Positions 35,685 to 43,203 of a stretch of DNA of 64,000 bases are shown in pieces. How positions within the stretch are numbered: position 1 is the stretch's first letter; every line of letters starts with the position of its first letter. Source of the DNA: Nannocystis sp. (GTDB taxonomy: Bacteria; Myxococcota_A; Polyangia; Nannocystales; Nannocystaceae); contig NZ_JADJNN010000019.1 in the NCBI RefSeq assembly GCF_016714285.1, positions 135,320 through 199,319 of the forward strand, read 5' to 3'. Under the pieces are notes generated by a model. That model was not told the DNA's origin. It ran no database searches and was given only the letters and a program-made list of their open reading frames with translations. The translations under genes and the position numbers were made by a program.

Positions 35685-35708
35685 CCGGGGCCATGACGCG
35701 GCCCCGGC
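35684..35708 (+). terminator. Perfect 9-bp hairpin at end of small ORF
   Basis: GCCGGGGCC (35684-35692), loop of seven, GGCCCCGGC (35700-35708). Begins on the last base of the stop codon of the small ORF. Terminator-like, though without a T tract. Confidence 0.5.
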
Positions 35709-35788
35709 CGCGTCAGGGCTCGCGTAGCGCCGCCTCTGTGTGACGACCCCGGCCGTCCTCCATGGCGACCGCAACGTCACCCGCTCCC

Positions 35789-35920
35789 GGGCCTCACCAC
35801 CGAGTCGTGAGGCCCTCCCGAGGCAACATCGCCAGGTTGCCTGCAAGCTCCCGCGGTCAGGTTGGCGCCTGACCAACCGCCACATGTCGTGGCAAGGGGC
35901 GCCCCCTTCGGACGGCGCCC
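35789..35920. ncRNA. Candidate structured RNA: four consecutive perfect hairpins
   Basis: GGGCCTCA/TGAGGCCC (35789-35815, loop 11), AGGCAAC/GTTGCCT (35821-35842, loop 8), GGTCAGG/CCTGACC (35855-35874, loop 6), and GGGCGCC/GGCGCCC (35897-35920, loop 10). All four stems are perfect, 7-8 bp, with short loops and short spacers. They have unrelated stem sequences, so it is not a repeat array. Together with the hairpin at 35684 this is much more pairing than the surrounding coding DNA shows by eye. It does not match RNase P, tmRNA or SRP signatures that I could recognise. Confidence 0.4.
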
Positions 35921-36012
35921 TCGTCCACCCAGACGGGCCCCGCGCCCGCAACCGAACCGGCTCAGAGCTCGAAGTGACCGCGGCGGAGAGCGATCCTGCT
36001 CCCCGCCGCTTC

Positions 36013-36109
36013 TCGCTCGTCGCTACAGCGGCTGCACCTCGCTCGTCGCTACAGGCGCAGGTGCACCTCGCTCGTCGCTACAGCCGGTGCTTCTCGCTCG
36101 GCGCTACAG
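36013..36109. repeat. Four-copy tandem repeat TCGCTCGTCGCTACAG
   Basis: Units begin at 36013, 36039, 36068 and 36094 (period 26-29). Three cores are identical over 16 bases and the fourth has one change (T to G). The last copy enters the 3' end of ribA. Spacers differ. On the opposite strand the core reads CTGTAGCGACGAGCGA. Confidence 0.8.
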
Positions 36110-36724
36110 CAGGTGCCCGCTCTTGTCGCGCTTGGTCGCCAGGTAGCCCGCGTTTTGCTCGCGCGACGGGGCGATGATCGCCTCGCGGTGGTCGACCCGC
36201 ACCCCGCCCGCGCGCAGCCCCTCGATCTTCCGCAGGTTGTTGGTGTGCAGCACGATCGACGCCACCCCGAGCGCGTGCAGCATCGCCGCCGCCACCGAGT
36301 AGTCGCGCAGGTCGTCGTCGAAGCCGAGGTGCAGGTTGGCCTCCACCGTGTCGAGCCCGATCTGCTGCAGCTGGTACGCCCGCACCTTCTGGGCGATGCC
36401 GATGCCCCGCCCCTCCTGCCGCAGGTAGAGGATGATGCCCGTGTCCGCCGCGGCGATGCGGCTGAGCGCCAGCTCGAGCTGGTCGCGACAGTCGCAGCGA
36501 AACGAGCCGAACACGTCCCCCGTCAGGCACTCCGAGTGCACCCGCGTCGGCACCTCCAGCGCCCCGCGCAGCTCCCCCCGCACGACCGCCACGTCGTCGA
36601 GCGTGCGCCCGGCCTCGTCGACGAACGCGACGATCTCGAACTCCCCGTGACGCGAGGGCAAGCGGGCCCGGGCGAACACCTTGACGCTGCGCATGACCGC
36701 GCTCAGGGGATGCGGGACGGGCAT
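36104..36724 (-). CDS. ribA: GTP cyclohydrolase II
   Basis: 206 residues, about normal for stand-alone RibA. Zinc-binding Cys are C66, C77 and C79 in ECLTGDVFGSFRCDC; GTP-contact region LYLRQEGRGIGIAQKVRAYQLQ; C-terminal HTNNLRKIEGLRAGGVRV. First step of riboflavin synthesis, forming the 2,5-diamino-pyrimidinone. Unlike many bacterial copies it is not fused to RibB. Start ATG 36724. The tandem repeat block touches its 3' end. Confidence 0.93.
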   Translation of the reverse strand: MPVPHPLSAVMRSVKVFARARLPSRHGEFEIVAFVDEAGRTLDDVAVVRGELRGALEVPTRVHSECLTGDVFGSFRCDCRDQLELALSRIAAADTGIILYLRQEGRGIGIAQKVRAYQLQQIGLDTVEANLHLGFDDDLRDYSVAAAMLHALGVASIVLHTNNLRKIEGLRAGGVRVDHREAIIAPSREQNAGYLATKRDKSGHLL

Positions 36725-36758
36725 GGCGTGAGGCCGGTCTAGCAGATCCTGGCCCGCT

Positions 36759-37532
36759 TCACCCGCCGCGCGACGCGTCGACGATGCTCTGATAGAGTCG
36801 CGACGACGAGCGGATCCCCTCCTCCATCCCGTCCACGACCAGGTTCAGCAGCTGGTCCTGGTCGAGGCGCAGCACGTCGTAGTAGGTCTGGCGGTCGATC
36901 GCGTGGATGATCGACGGCCAGTAGCCCTCACCGATCAGGATCGCGTTCATCGCCATTCGCGCGACCCGTCCGCTGATGTCCGGCCACGGGAAGATGCGGA
37001 TGAGCTCGCGGTGCACCTCGACCGCCAGCTCGATCGGGTGGGCCTTGCGGCACTCCTCGGTGCGAAACCAGTCGGTCAGCTTGCGCATGCGGTAGCTGAT
37101 CTTGTCGGCCGGCGACAGATCGTGGAAGTACATGCGGTGGATCGGGTTGTCCTTGCGGTACTGGACCTGATCCTTCTTCCCCTGCGGCAGCAAGATCTGG
37201 TGGATCTTCTTGAGCCACTCGAGCGACAGCTGCAGCCGACTGCCCCGCGAATCCAGGAGGAACTGGATCGCGTCGCGCACCGCCATGATGTGAAAGTAGG
37301 CCGGGATCAGGCTCGGCGTGGAGATGATCTCGTCGTCGATCGCGGCCTTGATCTCGGCCACCGACAGCACCGTGCCCTCGAGCGCGAAGTCGTGGTAGAT
37401 CCACGACATAATGAAGCGCTCGTCGAAGCTGCGCCGCTGCGCCGCCGAGAGCATCCCCAGCTTCTCCCAGAGCAGCTCCGAGGACTCGTAGATCTGGCGA
37501 TAGTTCCTGGTCCTCGCTGGCGTCACACTCAC
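36759..37532 (-). CDS. Fic-fold protein with degenerate catalytic motif
   Basis: 257 residues. The order ...YHDFALEGTVLSVAEIKAAI... (inhibitory-helix-like ALEG) and the Fic core with RKDNPIHRMYFHDL are those of Fic/DOC AMP-transferases. However the motif HPFx[D/E]GNGRxxR is read here as FPWPDISGRVAR (181-192): the catalytic His is Phe, and Gly-Asn are Ile-Ser, while the Arg-x-x-Arg is kept. It is therefore likely inactive as an AMP-transferase or has another chemistry. Divergent from rsmH with an inverted repeat between them. Confidence 0.7.
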   Translation of the reverse strand: MSVTPARTRNYRQIYESSELLWEKLGMLSAAQRRSFDERFIMSWIYHDFALEGTVLSVAEIKAAIDDEIISTPSLIPAYFHIMAVRDAIQFLLDSRGSRLQLSLEWLKKIHQILLPQGKKDQVQYRKDNPIHRMYFHDLSPADKISYRMRKLTDWFRTEECRKAHPIELAVEVHRELIRIFPWPDISGRVARMAMNAILIGEGYWPSIIHAIDRQTYYDVLRLDQDQLLNLVVDGMEEGIRSSSRLYQSIVDASRGG

Positions 37533-37606
37533 TCCTCCGCACGCGGCTCCCTAGCACCTGGCAGCTCCTGGCTGCTCCTGACACGCTGGGCCCCGCAGGG
37601 CACGCG

Positions 37607-37636
37607 AAGCTACGTCCTGGCCCCCGCACAGGTCAA
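37607..37636 (-). promoter_or_regulatory. Possible promoter of the Fic-fold gene
   Basis: On the minus strand, TTGACC (37631-37636) and TAGCTT (37607-37612) with 18 bases between. Both boxes are one to three bases from consensus. About 70 bases before the gene. Confidence 0.35.
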
Positions 37637-37640
37637 TAAA

Positions 37641-37709
37641 AAGCGTCTAAACGCTTGAATTGCCCGACAAAATTCCCCACGCCTCGGGACGCGACAATTG
37701 CCCGAAAAG
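37641..37709. promoter_or_regulatory. Inverted and direct repeats between fic and rsmH
   Basis: AAGCGT-CTAA-ACGCTT (37641-37656) is a perfect 16-base inverted repeat. AATTGCCCGAcAA (from 37658) recurs as AATTGCCCGAaAA (from 37696), 38 bases apart. The stretch is AT-rich for this genome. Good candidates for regulator sites of a divergent promoter pair. Confidence 0.4.
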
Positions 37710-37746
37710 TTGACCTCCTCGCCAGGCTTCGCTAGGCCGCCCTCTG

Positions 37747-38742
37747 GTGTCTGGCGCCTACCACCTGCCCGTCCTCGTGCATGAAGTCTGCGCGGCACTC
37801 CTGCCGCCGCTTCGTCGCGCCGCGAGCGCCCGGCCCCTGGCCCCGGCCGGACCGATCCTCGTCGACTGCACCTGCGGCGGCGCCGGCCACAGCGAGGCCC
37901 TCCTCCGCGGCCTCGTCGAGCACACCCAGCCCGGCGACCCCCCCCCGCGCTTCCTCGCCCTCGACCGCGACCCCGACGCCCTCGCCCACGCCCACGCCCG
38001 CGTGCCCGCGCTCGAGCTGTTCCACCGCCCCTTCTCCCAGCTCGCCGCCGTACTCGACGAGGCCAGCGTCCCCGCGGCCACCGCGATCCTCGCCGACCTC
38101 GGCGTCAGCTCACACCAGCTCGACACCGGCGAGCGTGGCTTCTCCTTCCAGGCCGACGCCCCCCTCGACATGCGCATGGACCCGACCCGCGGCGTCCCGC
38201 TCTCGCTCGCCCTCGCCGACCTCGACCACCCGAGCCTCACCCGCATCCTCCGCGAGCTCGGCGAGGAGCCCGACGCCGCCCGCATCGCCCGGGGCATCCT
38301 CGCCGCCCGCCCGCAGACCACCCGCGCCCTCGCCGACGTCGTCCGCGCCAGCATGAGCGCCCCCCGCCTGCGCCAGCTCGGCCTGCGCATCAACCCCGCG
38401 ACCCGCACCTTCCAGGCCCTGCGCATCTTCCTCAACCGCGAGCTCGAGGAGCTCGACCAGCTGCTCCACGTCGCCCCCGAGCGCCTCGCCGTCGGCGGCC
38501 GCCTCGGCATCATCACCTTTCACTCGCTCGAGGACCGCCGCGTCAAGCAGGCCTTCGCCCGCCTCGCCCGTGCCGCCGCCCCGCCGCCCGGCGTCCCGAT
38601 CCCCGCCGCCGACCTCCCGCGCCCGCGCTTCATCGTCCCCGACGAGTTCCGCCACGGCCTCACCCCCTCCGAGGCCGAGCTCGCCGCCAACCCCCGCAGC
38701 CGCAGCAGCCGCCTGCGCGTCCTGGAGCGCGTCCTCCCATGA
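37747..38742 (+). CDS. rsmH: 16S rRNA (cytosine-1402-N4)-methyltransferase
   Basis: 331 residues from GTG 37747 (YHLPVLVHEVCAALL). SAM-binding DCTCGGAGHSEALL and ALDRDPDALAHA, the segment LADLGVSSHQLD, the FSFQADAPLDMRMDP stretch, and the C-terminal IITFHSLEDRRVKQAF are all typical of MraW/RsmH. It methylates C1402 of 16S rRNA and usually opens the division/cell-wall cluster, as here. No mraZ is found before it. Its stop overlaps the next start as ATGA. Confidence 0.93.
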   Translation: MSGAYHLPVLVHEVCAALLPPLRRAASARPLAPAGPILVDCTCGGAGHSEALLRGLVEHTQPGDPPPRFLALDRDPDALAHAHARVPALELFHRPFSQLAAVLDEASVPAATAILADLGVSSHQLDTGERGFSFQADAPLDMRMDPTRGVPLSLALADLDHPSLTRILRELGEEPDAARIARGILAARPQTTRALADVVRASMSAPRLRQLGLRINPATRTFQALRIFLNRELEELDQLLHVAPERLAVGGRLGIITFHSLEDRRVKQAFARLARAAAPPPGVPIPAADLPRPRFIVPDEFRHGLTPSEAELAANPRSRSSRLRVLERVLP

Positions 38743-39263
38743 CCGACCTGCGCCCTCCGCGACCTGGCCCAAAGACCATGAACCGAAGGACAGCCGGCGA
38801 GCCGAGCTTCGAGCACGGCATGCGCCGCGCCGCCGACCTGGCCTCCACGCCGGCCGCCAATCAGGCCGCCAATCAGGCCGCCAATCAGGCCGCCAATCAG
38901 GCCACCCCTGAGCTCGCCGACCCCGACCCGATCGCCCCGCGCCGCCCGACCGGCCTGCCCCTGCTCCTGCTCGTCGCCCTCGCCCTCATCACCGTCGCCG
39001 GCCTGGTCCAGGTCCGGGCCCGCGCCCGCGTCCTCGGCCTCGGCTCCGAGATCGCAACGATGACCGGCGAGCACAGCCAGCTCCTCGACGAGCGCCGCCG
39101 CCTCGAGGCCGAGCGCGCCTACCTGCGCCACCCCGACTCGATCCACGCCGTCGCCGCGGCCCGCCTTCACATGGTCCCCGCCGCCCCCGAGCGCACCCAG
39201 ACCATCCAGCTCGCCGACACCCACCTCGCCGACACCCACCTCCCAGGCGGAGCCACCCGATGA
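38739..39263 (+). CDS. ftsL: FtsL-like divisome protein with AANQ repeats
   Basis: 174 residues. Cytoplasmic N-terminus of about 65 residues with a four-copy AANQ repeat (12-base units at 38863-38910), one TM helix (LPLLLLVALALITVAGLVQV), then a coiled coil (ATMTGEHSQLLDERRRLEAERAYLR) and a C-terminal tail with ADTHL twice. Position between rsmH and ftsI with ATGA joins at both ends fits FtsL, a bitopic scaffold of the divisome; sequence identity to known FtsL is low, as is usual. Assigned on topology and position. Confidence 0.7.
   Translation: MTDLRPPRPGPKTMNRRTAGEPSFEHGMRRAADLASTPAANQAANQAANQAANQATPELADPDPIAPRRPTGLPLLLLVALALITVAGLVQVRARARVLGLGSEIATMTGEHSQLLDERRRLEAERAYLRHPDSIHAVAAARLHMVPAAPERTQTIQLADTHLADTHLPGGATR
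38863..38910 (+). repeat. Four perfect 12-bp repeats GCCGCCAATCAG
   Basis: Perfect copies in frame encode AANQ x4 in the FtsL-like protein. Likely to vary between strains. Confidence 0.85.
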
Positions 39264-41296
39264 GCCTGCTCGGCAAGCACGTCCTCCCGCGACCGATGGC
39301 CAGCGACCTGCGCGCGGTCCACCGCCGCGCCGGCGTCGTCGGCCTCGCCATCGTCGCCGCCCTCGCCGGCGTCGGCTTCAAGGCCGCCCGCGTCGCCCTC
39401 GATCAACACGAGGCCTACAGCGAGCAGGCCAACCGCCAGCAGCTGCGCAGCTACAAGCTCCCCGCCAGCCGCGGCGAGATCGTCGACCGCGACTTCATGA
39501 CCCTCGCGATCAACGACCGCGTCCACCGCGTCGTCCTGAACCCCCGCTTCATCCGCGGCCAGGGCAAGGACGAGGCCGTCGTCGCCGCCCTGCTCGCCCT
39601 CTTCCCCGCCGAAGATCCCGCCTACCTGCGCGACGAGCTCGCCAAGGACAAGGCCTACCGCCAGCTGCGCATGACCCTCAGCGACGCCCAGGCCGCCGAG
39701 CTCGCCAAGCAGGGCCTCCCCGGCGTCAGCCTCGAGCCCGCCAGCGAGCGCATCTACCCCCGCGGCCTGCTCGCCGCCCACGTGCTCGGCCGCCTCGGCA
39801 ACCAGGGCGGCACCGCCGGCGTCGAGCTCGGCATGGACGAGGCCCTGCGCGGCCGCGACGCCCTCAGCCCCGCCTACTTCGCCGCCGGCAAGAAGCTGCT
39901 CGTCGACGGCGTCCCCGACGCGGCCGTCGCCCGCGGCGACACCGTGATGCTCACCATCGACTCCGCGATCCAGGCCATGGTCGAGGACGAGATCAACACC
40001 CTCGTCGCCCAGTGGCACCCCGCCGGCGCCAGCATCATCGTCCTCGATCCCAGCAACGGCGAGGTCCTCGCGCTCGCCAACCGCCCCACCTTCGATCCCA
40101 ACCACCCCGTCGCGCACGCCGACCAGACCACCAACCTCGCCGTCCAGGCCGCCTACGAGCCCGGCTCCACCCTCAAGGCCATCACCGTCGCCGCCGCGCT
40201 CGAGCAGGGCGTCATCCGCGAGCACGAGGCCCTCTACTGCGAGAAGGGCCGCTGGCAGTACACCCCGCGCAACGTCATCCACGACGCCCACGCCGCCGAG
40301 TGGCTGACCGTCGCCGAGGTCCTCGCCGCCTCGTCCAACATCTGCACCACCAAGATCGCCGACCGCCTCGGCAAGCACACCCTCCACCGCTTCGTCGAGA
40401 AGTTCCACTTCGGCGAGCGCCCCGCGATCGAGCTCCCCGGCGCCACCCCGGGCCTGCTCGCCCCACCCGAGAAGTGGTCCGACATTCAAGCCGCCAACAT
40501 CGCCTTCGGTCAGGGCATGAGCGCCTCCCCGCTGCAGGTCACCGCCGCCTTCGCCGCGCTCGCCAACGAGGGCCTCTACCACCCGCCCACGATCGTCCGC
40601 CACGTCCTCGACGCCAGCGGCGAACCACTCACCCGCACCCGCCCGCCCGGCGAGCGCGTCGTCCGGGCCTCGACCGCCCGCACCGTCCTGCGCATGCTCG
40701 AGAACGTCGTCCACAGCGACCTCGGCACCGGCAAGAAGGCCACCGTCGACGGCTACCGCGTCGCCGGCAAGACCTCCACCGCCCAGAAGTCCGGCAAGAA
40801 GGGCTACGACGACAGCCAGTGGTACTCGAGCTTCCTCGGCGCCGTCCCGGCCCGCGCCCCCCGCGTCGTCATCATGGTCTCCGTCGACAGCCCCGAGGGC
40901 GCCCACTACGGCAACGACGTCGCCGCCCCCAGCTTCTCCCGCCTCGCCGGCCCGATCATGGTCCACCTCGGCGTCACCCGCGACGACGGCCGCGCCCCGC
41001 CGCCGCCCAAGCCGGTCACCCTCGCCACCACCGACCCGAGGCTCGAGTTCGGCTTCATCCCCGACCTCGACGTCGAGCCCGACCTCCCCGGCCACCGCCA
41101 CCGCCCCGCCGTCACCGTCACCACCGGCCTGCCCGACTTCACCGGCCTCACCCTCGCCCAGGCCCTCGACCTCGCCCACGAGGCCAAGCTCGAGCTGCAA
41201 GCCGTCGGCACCGGCATCGCCGTCCTCCAGGACCGCCAGCCGGGCCCCGCCGAGAGCGGCTCGCTGGTCCAGGTCTACTTCGAGCCCCCCACCTGA
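39260..41296 (+). CDS. ftsI: Peptidoglycan transpeptidase FtsI (PBP3-type) with PASTA
   Basis: 678 residues. N-terminal TM helix (GVVGLAIVAALAGVGFKAARVAL), PBP dimer domain, then the transpeptidase domain: active Ser in EPGSTLK (about residue 301), SSN (about 357), and the third motif written KTST (about 503) where most penicillin-binding proteins have K[TS]G. One PASTA-like segment follows near the C-terminus (VTTGLPDFTGLTLAQALDLAHEAKLELQAVG). Cross-links septal peptidoglycan. Joined to the FtsL-like gene by ATGA. The genes that usually follow (murE, murF, mraY) do not; a hypothetical membrane protein is next. Confidence 0.9.
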   Translation: MSLLGKHVLPRPMASDLRAVHRRAGVVGLAIVAALAGVGFKAARVALDQHEAYSEQANRQQLRSYKLPASRGEIVDRDFMTLAINDRVHRVVLNPRFIRGQGKDEAVVAALLALFPAEDPAYLRDELAKDKAYRQLRMTLSDAQAAELAKQGLPGVSLEPASERIYPRGLLAAHVLGRLGNQGGTAGVELGMDEALRGRDALSPAYFAAGKKLLVDGVPDAAVARGDTVMLTIDSAIQAMVEDEINTLVAQWHPAGASIIVLDPSNGEVLALANRPTFDPNHPVAHADQTTNLAVQAAYEPGSTLKAITVAAALEQGVIREHEALYCEKGRWQYTPRNVIHDAHAAEWLTVAEVLAASSNICTTKIADRLGKHTLHRFVEKFHFGERPAIELPGATPGLLAPPEKWSDIQAANIAFGQGMSASPLQVTAAFAALANEGLYHPPTIVRHVLDASGEPLTRTRPPGERVVRASTARTVLRMLENVVHSDLGTGKKATVDGYRVAGKTSTAQKSGKKGYDDSQWYSSFLGAVPARAPRVVIMVSVDSPEGAHYGNDVAAPSFSRLAGPIMVHLGVTRDDGRAPPPPKPVTLATTDPRLEFGFIPDLDVEPDLPGHRHRPAVTVTTGLPDFTGLTLAQALDLAHEAKLELQAVGTGIAVLQDRQPGPAESGSLVQVYFEPPT

Positions 41297-41308
41297 GCAG
41301 GCATCGGC

Positions 41309-41977
41309 ATGCAGCGCACCGCCCTCGCCTGCCTCGCCTGCCTCCTCGCTACGAGCACGGCCCAGGCGGCCCCTCCTGCGACAAGCATGCGCAGCGAAGC
41401 AACCGCGACGACGCCAGCGGCGACCACCGGCTCGACCACCGACGCGCCCGCACCCGCGCCGACCGGCGCGACCACCGACGCGCCCGCACCCGCGCCGACC
41501 CGGGCCGCGGAGCCGCCCCCGCAGCGGCGCACCGGCCTGCCACCGAGCTTTGCACCGCCCGGGCCGCCCCGACGCGGCAGGATGCTGATGATCGTCGGCT
41601 GGTCCGTGTTCGGCGGCACCTATGCCCTCACCGCGACCCTCGGCATCATCATCCACAACAGCACCCGCATCTGTGACCCCAGCGGCGAGTCCTGCCGGCG
41701 TCCGGGCCTGCACCTGCTGATCCCCGTCGTCGGTCCGCTGTTCCTCATCCGCGACTACGCGGAGACCGAGTCCGGCCCGCTCGTGACCGCCTCCATCATG
41801 CTGTTCCAGAGCGCGAGTCTGGCGACAGCCATCGCCGGCACCGTCCTCTACGTCCGCGACAGCAAGCGCCGACGCCTCGCCGCGCCGCAGGTCGGCCTCC
41901 ACCTCGGCCGCGGCCTCCACCTGCACGCCGCGCCGCGCCTGGACGGCGGCATGCTTCAGCTCGCCTACCGCTTCTGA
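41309..41977 (+). CDS. Hypothetical exported/membrane protein (222 aa)
   Basis: Signal peptide (LACLACLLATSTAQA), a Thr/Ala/Pro linker with a 12-residue repeat (TDAPAPAPTGAT twice), then two or three hydrophobic helices (MLMIVGWSVFGGTYALTATLGIII; LLIPVVGPLFLI; TASIMLFQSASLATAIAGTVLYV) with a Cys pair ICDPSGESC, and a beta-like end. The helix layout is like small myxobacterial membrane proteins of unknown role. Starts 12 bases after ftsI. Confidence 0.6.
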   Translation: MQRTALACLACLLATSTAQAAPPATSMRSEATATTPAATTGSTTDAPAPAPTGATTDAPAPAPTRAAEPPPQRRTGLPPSFAPPGPPRRGRMLMIVGWSVFGGTYALTATLGIIIHNSTRICDPSGESCRRPGLHLLIPVVGPLFLIRDYAETESGPLVTASIMLFQSASLATAIAGTVLYVRDSKRRRLAAPQVGLHLGRGLHLHAAPRLDGGMLQLAYRF

Positions 41978-41997
41978 CCGCCAGGACACGCCCCGAG

Positions 41998-42082
41998 ATC
42001 CAGCCTGTCCCCAAGGCCAGGTTCACCTGTCCCGAGAGCCAGCCTGTCCCCAGAGCCAGCCTGTCCCCAGAGCCAGCCGACC
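41998..42082. repeat. Tandem AGCCTGTCCCCAGAGCC-type repeats in a convergent gap
   Basis: Three near-identical 17-base units (about 42039-42076) preceded by two diverged ones fill the gap before the convergent coiled-coil gene. They carry the CTGTCC core found in the other palindromes. Confidence 0.7.
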
Positions 42083-42949
42083 TCAGGTCGTACCCGGCGT
42101 CTTGATCAGCCGCCCGATCCGCAGGTTCGGGATCATCGGCGCGCTGATCATCGGCCCCGTCGTCCGCACCGTGTCCACCGTCAGCCGCGGGATCGCGGCC
42201 TCCGACTCGTCCGGCAGCGCCGACAGCAAGGGCGGCGGCGCCGAGAACCCGGCCGCCGGCAGCGGCGGCGGCGGCGGCAAGGGCAGCACCCCCATGCCGT
42301 CGTCGTCGTCGTCCTCGTCGGCGTCGATGTCGACGTCCAGCTCGCCCGCGTCCTCCCGCGCGTACGCGTCGTCCGGCAGCTCGTACACCCCCGACTGCGC
42401 CGCCACGTCGAGCTCCTGCCGCAGCGCCCCGAGGTCGAGCTGATCGAGCCACTGGCGGTCGACGAGATAGCGCCCGTCGACCGGCACCAGCGTCAGCGAC
42501 CCGCGGGTGATGCTCAGCAGCAGCTTGCCGCCCGCGTGGTGCCGCAGCTTGCGCCCGAGCTCGGCCGCCGCGTCGTCGTCGAGCGCCTTGGTCAACGCCG
42601 TCAACACCAGCCCGAGCACCTCGCGCGCCCGGTCGTACTCGTCCTTGATCTGCCCCGACGCCGCCATCGGGCTGGCCGCCTGCACCGCGCTCTGCAGCTC
42701 CGCCGGGCGGCGAAACCGGGCCGTCTCCTGCCGCCCCGCCTTGCCCCGCTCCGCGCTGCGCAGCCGCTCGGCCAGCGTCCGCGCCACCGACAACTTCTTG
42801 CCGAGGTCACGACACACGCGGGCCCAGTGGTCGCGCTCGTCGCGGGTCTGCGCGAGCTCCCGCTCGACCGCCGCGAGCCGACCCTCCATCACCTGGATCT
42901 GCATCACCTTGGCGTCGTATCGCTGCCAGATGTCTCCGGGGTCGGCCAT
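42083..42949 (-). CDS. Hypothetical coiled-coil protein with acidic region
   Basis: 288 residues from ATG 42949 (MADPGDIWQRYDAKVM). Residues about 15-75 are strongly helical with heptads (MEGRLAAVERELAQTRDERDHW). Middle part is globular (VLGLVLTALTKALDDDAAAELGRKLRHHAGGKLLLSI) with a PilZ-like short beta stretch (GSLTLVPVDGRYLVD). Then an acidic run (DADEDDDDDG), a Pro-rich segment and a Pro/Ile tail. No enzymatic motif. Likely a cytoplasmic scaffold or regulator. Confidence 0.6.
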   Translation of the reverse strand: MADPGDIWQRYDAKVMQIQVMEGRLAAVERELAQTRDERDHWARVCRDLGKKLSVARTLAERLRSAERGKAGRQETARFRRPAELQSAVQAASPMAASGQIKDEYDRAREVLGLVLTALTKALDDDAAAELGRKLRHHAGGKLLLSITRGSLTLVPVDGRYLVDRQWLDQLDLGALRQELDVAAQSGVYELPDDAYAREDAGELDVDIDADEDDDDDGMGVLPLPPPPPLPAAGFSAPPPLLSALPDESEAAIPRLTVDTVRTTGPMISAPMIPNLRIGRLIKTPGTT

Positions 42950-43203
42950 GTCCGCGCTGCTGTCAGTCGTACCGAAAAAGGGCCCCGAGAATAAGCCCCT
43001 TTCCTCGCCCTCACGCCCGCTGATCCGACCTCGCCGGCCACAAATGCCGCGCCACCACCCCGGCGATCCCGCCCGGCCACCCGCCCATCCACCCGTCCGG
43101 CCACCCGCGCAGCCACCCGGGCCGAGCGGGTGGATCCGCGCCCGCGCCCCGCAAGGCGCCCGCACGTCGACATCTCAGCGACCTGTGCCACGGTGGGCCG
43201 CGC

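Larger units (their letters stand above)
35465..36103. other. Gene-free region of about 640 bases with structured elements
   Basis: No convincing large gene lies here; the long readings on both strands (for example 35589-35951 minus, 35740-36177 plus) have Arg/Pro/Ser-rich, repeat-derived translations. The region holds, in order, a promoter-like pair (35536-35564), a strong Shine-Dalgarno and 26-codon ORF (35604-35684), five perfect hairpins (35684-35920) and a four-copy tandem repeat (36013-36109). Each is listed separately. Confidence 0.6.

Noticed and set aside
35500..36000. RNase P, tmRNA or SRP RNA
   Set aside because: No GAGGAAAGTCC-type or tag-peptide ALAA-stop or SRP loop sequence was found; only generic hairpins are present.
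35589..36177. ORFs in the gene-free region (120 aa minus, 145 aa plus)
   Set aside because: Translations are Arg/Ser/Pro-rich, follow hairpins and repeats, lack any conserved feature, and their starts have no ribosome site.
37600..37746. MraZ boxes (TGGGN repeats) before rsmH
   Set aside because: Only one GTGGG on the reverse strand; the regular spacing of three boxes is absent, and there is no mraZ gene.
39167..41989. A 940-codon ORF antisense to ftsI
   Set aside because: Runs of Gly, Asp, Val and Glu typical of the mirror of a Leu/Ala-rich coding strand. No motif; ftsI is unmistakable.
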